Assembly (NCBI GenBank): GCA_019454045.1
Contig: SKCR01029090.1
Span: forward strand, 62,001 to 126,000
Source of the DNA: Zanthoxylum bungeanum
Lineage: Eukaryota; Streptophyta; Magnoliopsida; Sapindales; Rutaceae
Direction of reading: 5' to 3'
Length of the DNA stretch: 64,000 nucleotides
This document shows, in pieces, positions 58,480 to 64,000 of the stretch. The stretch's first letter is position 1. Every line of letters starts with the position of its first letter. A program made the position numbers and the translations under genes. The notes beneath the pieces are model-generated. The model had not been told where the DNA came from. It saw only the letters and a list, made by a program, of their open reading frames with translations, and did not search any database.

Positions 58480-58690
58480 CATGAGGACCGGGGGCTGATG
58501 CCGCTTCCTCTTGTGGAGAAGTGATTTTTGCGATGAGGTTTCAGTATTATCTGGATCGATCAACCCCACATCCCGTGCAGGGGGGATTGGAACTCTTGCT
58601 GCTGCGTCCATTTATTTGTTGCCTGTTTATTATATTTAAGGGTTTTACATTGTGACTTAAGAGTTAGGAATCTATATTCCGCAGTTTTGA
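58480..58690 (+). pseudogene. RER1 pseudogene fragment
   Basis: Reads GPGADAASSCGEVIFAMRFQ, YYLDRSTPHPV, a one-base shift, then IGTLAAASIYLLPVYYI, TAA, GFYIVT, TAA, ELGIYI. This matches the N-terminal part of plant RER1, the Golgi membrane receptor that returns ER membrane proteins, including the start of its first transmembrane pair. The rest of the gene is absent. Two stops and a frameshift show it is dead. A plausible splice acceptor (TGATGTGCAG) ends near 58454. Confidence 0.78.
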
Positions 58691-58699
58691 AGGTGCGTT

Positions 58700-60520
58700 T
58701 TTTGCGCCATCAGATCTCTGTAGTAAATTCTTCAATTAATTCATTAATAAGGATATATATGTCATTTTGGATACCAAAGGGGTGCATGAGAGGTTACAAT
58801 CTTTGGAGGGTTGCAACCCACCCCAAAGGGTGTCCTATAGCACCCCTCCATGCCTTTATAAGAGGCTCTTTTATTCCAAATGGAAAATACAACAAATATC
58901 CAGTTTCAAAGGCAGTTTGTTTTCTTTTGTTTTGAGAGTGAGATCCACCATTTTCTGAGTTCGCATACTTGTTAAGGAGTGCTCCTTGAACAAGAAGTAT
59001 CCAAATTATCCTGGGAGAACATTGGCAATTCGAATCCGTAGAGCACCTGTGACGGGCCAAATAAGTTCTTAAGGACAGAGAAATCTCGACTTGGATCTCT
59101 GTGTTTGTCATTTCTACCAGGTTTTTCTTGTTTCTCAAGTTCCATATTTATGTTCATAATTGAGATTTGATTGAGTGATGTATGCAAAATAGATTTACAA
59201 CACTTTATTCCAACAATCTTAAGAACTTATTGACCATTTGTGCTGTAAAATCTGATTTTTATGTGATTCATGTATACGTATTTAATTACTAAATTATAGA
59301 AAGGAAAAAATATATATATATATATATATATGACCGGCGACATGCACCAATAAATCATGCTTATTTTGCATCAGTACGTTTAAAAGGATAAATCGTTTTA
59401 TGGTCTTATCTAGACACGAGAACTCATCATTAGATTCATTACAAATGATCTATGCCTCTCTACAGATTATGTCAAGAAAAAAAAATATACTTATCCAGAG
59501 ATGCATCAAATATAATTTGTTCTCATGATTCTCGCATACACATTTCATTTGTGATATGCAATCTGGAAAGAAATATTGGAAAAAAAAATAAATAGGACAT
59601 GACTTTAAACTGACAAAGTGTAATTCATGTTTGTTGTTGTCCTGTTTGTTGGGAAAAAAAAAATGGTTATTACAGTGGCGTTACTTTTGAAAAAATGAAC
59701 TCACTTTTGAATTTGGTTTATCTTTCAAATTCAAAGTCTATCAATTATTACAGTGCACAAATTGATATACACTCATATGAAAGTATGTGACCTTTCGACT
59801 TCCTAAAGTGCACTCAATTTACTTTTTAAAATTTAATCACTTTTGAAACATTAAATTATTAATTGTCATGAGATACTGCAAGTTAATTTCATTAAGAAGA
59901 TGTTTAGAAACTTTGAAAAGTTGCGACTCTTAATTTAAATGATATAATGTTGTGTATAACACTATAATATTAGGTAATTCATAACTAGTTTTATATGATT
60001 AAATTTATTTAGAGGGTTGTGATTTTTGGATATAAACACATAAACAAGCTTTATGATAATGTTCACTGGAATATTGTATTTTTATTATTTTATTTATTTA
60101 TTGTATATGTATCTAATATCACACATGATTCTTATAAATGTTATAGAAAATGCAAATCACACATGATTCTTATACATGTTATAGAATATGCAATTAGCAT
60201 TATAGAATAAATGTAATTATATTAACTTAGTAAAATCATATACTGAATTTCATTAATCTTGGTAGTATAGATTTAAGTTATTATTAGGTTGTTCAATTAT
60301 CACAAGCATACACATAGTGATAAAGTTGAATTTGATTATATGTTGTATAATTGGTTGAGAATTTAAAGTGTAATCATACACAAGAAATTCCATCCAATCT
60401 TGATTGACACTCACACATATCTACACATATCGTATATTATTTGTACAATTGAAGAAGTGTAATTCTGAGTTTGACAGAATATCACTTTGAACAAGATCAT
60501 TCGTTGATCGTTGTCTTTCG
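58700..60520 (+). repeat. Copia-D 5' LTR and leader (limits uncertain)
   Basis: Contains a TATA box CTTTATAAGA at 58853-58862 preceded by GGGTTGCAACCCACCCC. A segment (58960-59110) with GTGCTCCTTGAACAAGAAGT and GAACATTGGCAATTCGAATC reads like the R/U5 part of plant Copia LTRs. A (TA)n microsatellite is at 59310-59332. The remaining 1.2 kb is AT-rich. I found no clear primer binding site, so the LTR end is not placed. Confidence 0.5.
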
Positions 60521-60558
60521 TAGACTAATTGACCCCTATTGATTTCTACCAGTTACAA

Positions 60559-63500
60559 ATGGCTAGCGGAAACATCACCGTACCGGTCTCTCATGGAGAA
60601 AAGCCGGAGAAATTTGGTGGGGCAAATTTCAAACAGTGGCAGAGCAAAATGCTGTTCTACTTGACAACTCTCCAGTTGGCTAAATTCCTCAAAGATCCTC
60701 CGGGTCATGTGAAGGGTGAATCTGAATTGGCCAAGGAAGAGCGAGAACAGACTTGGATGTCTGGAGACTTCTTATGCAAGAACTACCTTTTGGGTGGTCT
60801 TGACAATACCCTGTACAATGTGTACCAAGACATGACTTCTGCGAAGATTATCTGGGAATCTCTCGAGAAGAAGTACAAAACCGAGGATGCCGGACAAAAG
60901 AAATTTGTCGTGGGTAGGTTCCTGGACTACAAGATGGTAGATTCAAGGATGGTGATGTCTCAGTTGGGTGAACTGCAGCTGATCATTCATGAAATACTGG
61001 ATGAGGGTATGAAACTATGTGAGATGTTTCAAGTTGCGGCCATAATTGAAAAGTTGCCTCCATCATGGAAGGACTTCAGGAGCTATCTGAAACATAAAAA
61101 GAAGCAGATGAGCCTTGAAGACCTTAGTGTTCGATTGAGAATCGAGGAGGACAACAGGATGTCCGAGAAGGCCAGCTACAAGACTATGGAGTCTAAGGCC
61201 AACATCATTGAGGGTGTGAAGGGTAACAAGAAAAGAAAGAACAATGGAGCTGATTCTTCGAACAAGAAGTTCAAGGGGAAATGCTACAACTGTGGAAAGA
61301 GCGGTCATATGTCAAAGGACTGCAGAAACAAGAAGTCTCAGGACAAGGGCAAGAAAAAGAAAAATGAGGCCCATGTCACTGAGGGTGAGCAGCTGACTGA
61401 TGATATCTCAGAGATGGAACTATCAGCAGTGGTAACCGAAGCCAACGTAGTTGGGAATCCGAGGGAATGGTGGGTAGACACTGGGGCTACTCGTCATATC
61501 TGTGCAGATAGCAAAATGTTTTCCATGTACCAGAAGGTCGATGGCGGCGATCATCTGACAATGGGAAACTCGTCTACCTCTCAGGTGGTTGGACAAGGCA
61601 CAGTGGTTCTGAAGATGACATCAGGAAATGAGCTAACATTGAGAAATGTATTGCACGTTCCGGATATTCGGAAGAACTTGGTCTCAGGTTCTCTTCTAAG
61701 TAAGGCTGGTTTTAAGCTAGTATTTGTTTCTGATAAGTTTGTAATGACAAAGAATGATGTGTATGTAGGAAAAGGTTACCTAACTGAGGGCCTTTTCAAA
61801 CTAAATGTAATGACTGTTAATCGTGCGAATAATAAAGCTAGTACTTTTGCTTATATTATTGAGTCACAAAATGTATGGCATGGGAGGTTAGGACATGTTA
61901 ATTATGATACCATGCGTAAATTAATTAACATGGACCTTATACCTAAAATTGCAATTGATAGCCAACATAAGTGTGAGGCATGCGTTGAAGCAAAAATGCA
62001 TCGAACATCATTTCATTATGTTGAACGCAGTTCTGAACCTTTAGAACTTGTACACACTGACGTGTGTGACATGAACATTGTGCAAACAAGAGGCGGTAAA
62101 AAGTACTTTGTCACTGTTATCGATGACATCACAAGATTCTGCTATGTGTACTTGCTGAGAAGCAAAGTAAAAGCTATTGAGAGCTTTGTACACTATAAGA
62201 GCGAAGTTGAAAATCAACTTGGCAAGAAAATCAAAAGAATCAGAAGTGATAGAGGTGGTGAATACGTTTCACCATTCGGTGAATATTGTTCTGTGCACGG
62301 AATTATTCACGAAACCACTGCTCCTTATTCTCCTCAACAGAACGGAATTGCGGAACGCAAAAACCAAACGTTGAAGGAAATGATGAACGCCATGTTGACA
62401 AGTTCGGGTCTACCCCAGAATTTGTGGGGGGAAGCCTTGCTTTCCGCGAACTATGTTCTAAACAAGCTTTCTCACAGAAGACTGGACAAGACACCATATG
62501 AGCTGTGGAAAGGTTTCGTACCTTCCTACAAATACCTAAAAGTGTGGGGGTGTCTTGCCAAAGTAATGGTTCCTAAACCTAAGAATGTTAGAATAGGACC
62601 CAAAACTGTTGATTGTATATTCATTGGATATGCTCACAACAGTAGTGCGTATCGATTCTTGGTACACATGTCGGAGATTCCTGACATCAATCCGAACATG
62701 TTAATTGAGTCAAGGAATGCGACATTTTTTGAAGAGACGTTTCCTTATAAGGAAAGAAAGAGAACTGAGTCTCTAAAAAGAACAGTTGATACTGTCAATG
62801 ACAGTGATCAGGCTGACCAAGAATCAGATCAATGTGTAAATACTGAGACAATCGAGCCTAGACGTAGCAAAAGAGCTAGAACGTCTAAGTCGTTTGGTCC
62901 CAATTTTCTGACATACTTGTTAGAAAATTAGCCTCAAAGTTATAAAGAAGCTATGTCTTCTCCGGAGGCACCTCTTTGGAAAGAGGCTATTAACAGTGAG
63001 ATTGATTCAATCCTACAGAACCATACTTGGGAGTTGGTTGATCTTCCACCAGGTTGTAAGCCGCTGGGCTACAAATGGATATTCAAAAGGAAGATGAAAA
63101 CGGATGGATCAATAGATAAGTACAATGCGAGACTTGTCATAAAAGGTTATAGACAAAAGGAAGGCATTGATTACTTTGACACCTATTCACCAGTGACTCG
63201 TATCACATCGATAATAATGCTCATAGCCATAGCAGCTATATTTGGTCTTGAAATACATCAAATGGATGTAAAGACGACATTCTTGAATGGTGAATTGGAA
63301 GAAGAGATTTACATGGAACAACCAGAAGGGTTTAGTGTTCCTGGACAAAAACAGAAGGTGTGCAAACTTGTAAAATCCTTGTACGGATTAAAACAAGCAC
63401 CTAAACAATGGCATGAGAAATTTGACAAAGAAATGTTGTCAAGTGGGTTCAAAACCAATGAGTGTGATAAGTGTGTGTACACCAAATCAACTCAAAAATG

Positions 63501-63999
63501 ATATGTCATTGTGTGTCTCTATGTAGACGATATGCTGATAATTGGTAGTAATCATGAAGTGATTCAGTCTACCAAAAACGTGTTATCCAGCAGATTTGAT
63601 ATGAAAGACTTGGGAGTAGCTGATGTGATCCTAGGAATTAAGATTTCTAGGACATCAGACGGATATATATTATCTCAGACTCATTATATTGAGAAGATAC
63701 TTGATAAATATGTCAAAGGGGATCTAAATGTGGCTAGAACCCCTGTGGACCCAACTCTTCATCTATCAAAGAATACTGGTTCAAGCGTATCGCAATTAGA
63801 GTATTCGAGAATCATCGGAAGTCTGATGTATCTCACGAATTGCACACGACCTGATATCGCTCAAGCTGTGAATCGGCTAAGCAGATATACGAGCAATCCA
63901 GGACATAACCACTGGAAAGCCATAGTAAGAGTTTTGAGGTATCTGAGAGAAACTTCAAAATATGGGCTACATTACGAGAGATATCTTGTTGTACTATAG
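60559..63999 (+). pseudogene. Copia-D gag-pol polyprotein, three stops, runs off window
   Basis: One reading frame from ATG 60559 (MASGNITVPVSHGEKPEKFG). Order: UBN2-type gag; CCHC knuckle CYNCGKSGHMSKDC (61282-61323); protease WWVDTGATRHIC (near 61470); GAG-pre-integrase WHGRLGHVNYDTM with CEACVEAK (61875-61995); integrase with TDVCD, SDRGGEY and QQNGIAERKN (62055-62350); reverse transcriptase from WELVDLPPGCKPLGYKWIFK (63030) through YVDDML (about 63522); then the RNase H linker. The frame is kept throughout; stops are TAG 62929, TGA 63499 and TAG 63997. It would encode the full set for copying and inserting the element. RNase H and the 3' LTR are beyond the edge. Confidence 0.93.
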
Positions 64000-64000
64000 G

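Noticed and set aside
59310..59332. (TA)n run as a possible regulatory feature
   Set aside because: A simple microsatellite; noted under the Copia-D leader and not given a function.
60019..60210. 63-codon plus frame before Copia-D gag
   Set aside because: AT-rich with low complexity, no recognisable domain, and located in the presumed leader.
60441..60558. Search for a Copia tRNA-Met primer site before Copia-D gag
   Set aside because: No TGGTATCAGAGC-like sequence is visible, so the 5' LTR end was left unplaced.

Overview
The window is nuclear DNA from a flowering plant, most likely a eudicot. Evidence: a two-exon proteasome alpha-1 gene of plant type with GT..AG splicing and a telo-box beside its start codon, and plant-type LTR retrotransposons that fill most of the remaining sequence. 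There are no bacterial-style operons, CRISPR arrays, rRNA or tRNA genes that I can see.

Layout. (1) 1-31392 is a stack of nested insertions. T1 (1476-11420, + strand, 5-bp TSD ATGTG) is a non-autonomous Gypsy-like element with ~3 kb LTRs and only a decayed gag. It sits inside Copia-A (1-1475 and 11421-16945, - strand). Copia-A interrupts the 3' LTR of T2, a related non-autonomous element (16946-27421, - strand). T2 sits in an LTR of a third relative, T3 (27422-28935, + strand). T3 interrupts the RNase H domain of Copia-B (28936-about 31392, + strand). (2) 31393-39831 is E3, a non-autonomous LTR element (TSD TGCTT) that carries pieces of unrelated host genes: a WRKY factor, a HAL2/SAL-like phosphatase and a vicilin. 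A 1.54-kb tandem duplication covers its 5' junction. (3) 39837-45953 is the genic island: an intact PAF-type proteasome gene (42018-44059), a pfkB-kinase gene remnant (44471-45496, - strand), and an unclassified segment. (4) 45954-54496 is E4, a relative of E3 on the - strand (TSD CTATC), with partial gag, arrays of 113-bp and 44-bp repeats, and a nested 2.16-kb LTR-like insertion carrying a dense G-box cluster. (5) 54497-58700 holds a decayed LTR-like promoter segment, a non-autonomous hAT-type transposon with 8-bp TSDs (57061-58058), and an RER1 pseudogene fragment. (6) About 58700-64000 is Copia-D (+ strand), with an almost complete gag-pol broken by only three in-frame stops and running off the window.

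Function. Only the proteasome gene looks intact. T1, T2, E3 and E4 keep cis signals (LTR ends, primer binding site, polypurine tract) but no reverse transcriptase or integrase, so they must have been moved in trans. The most unusual signals are: compact perfect hairpins with 3-base loops through Copia-A and Copia-B, multi-gene capture by E3, seven exact CACGTG motifs in 389 bp upstream of a TATA box, and the hairpin-built 113-bp array of E4 with one inverted unit.
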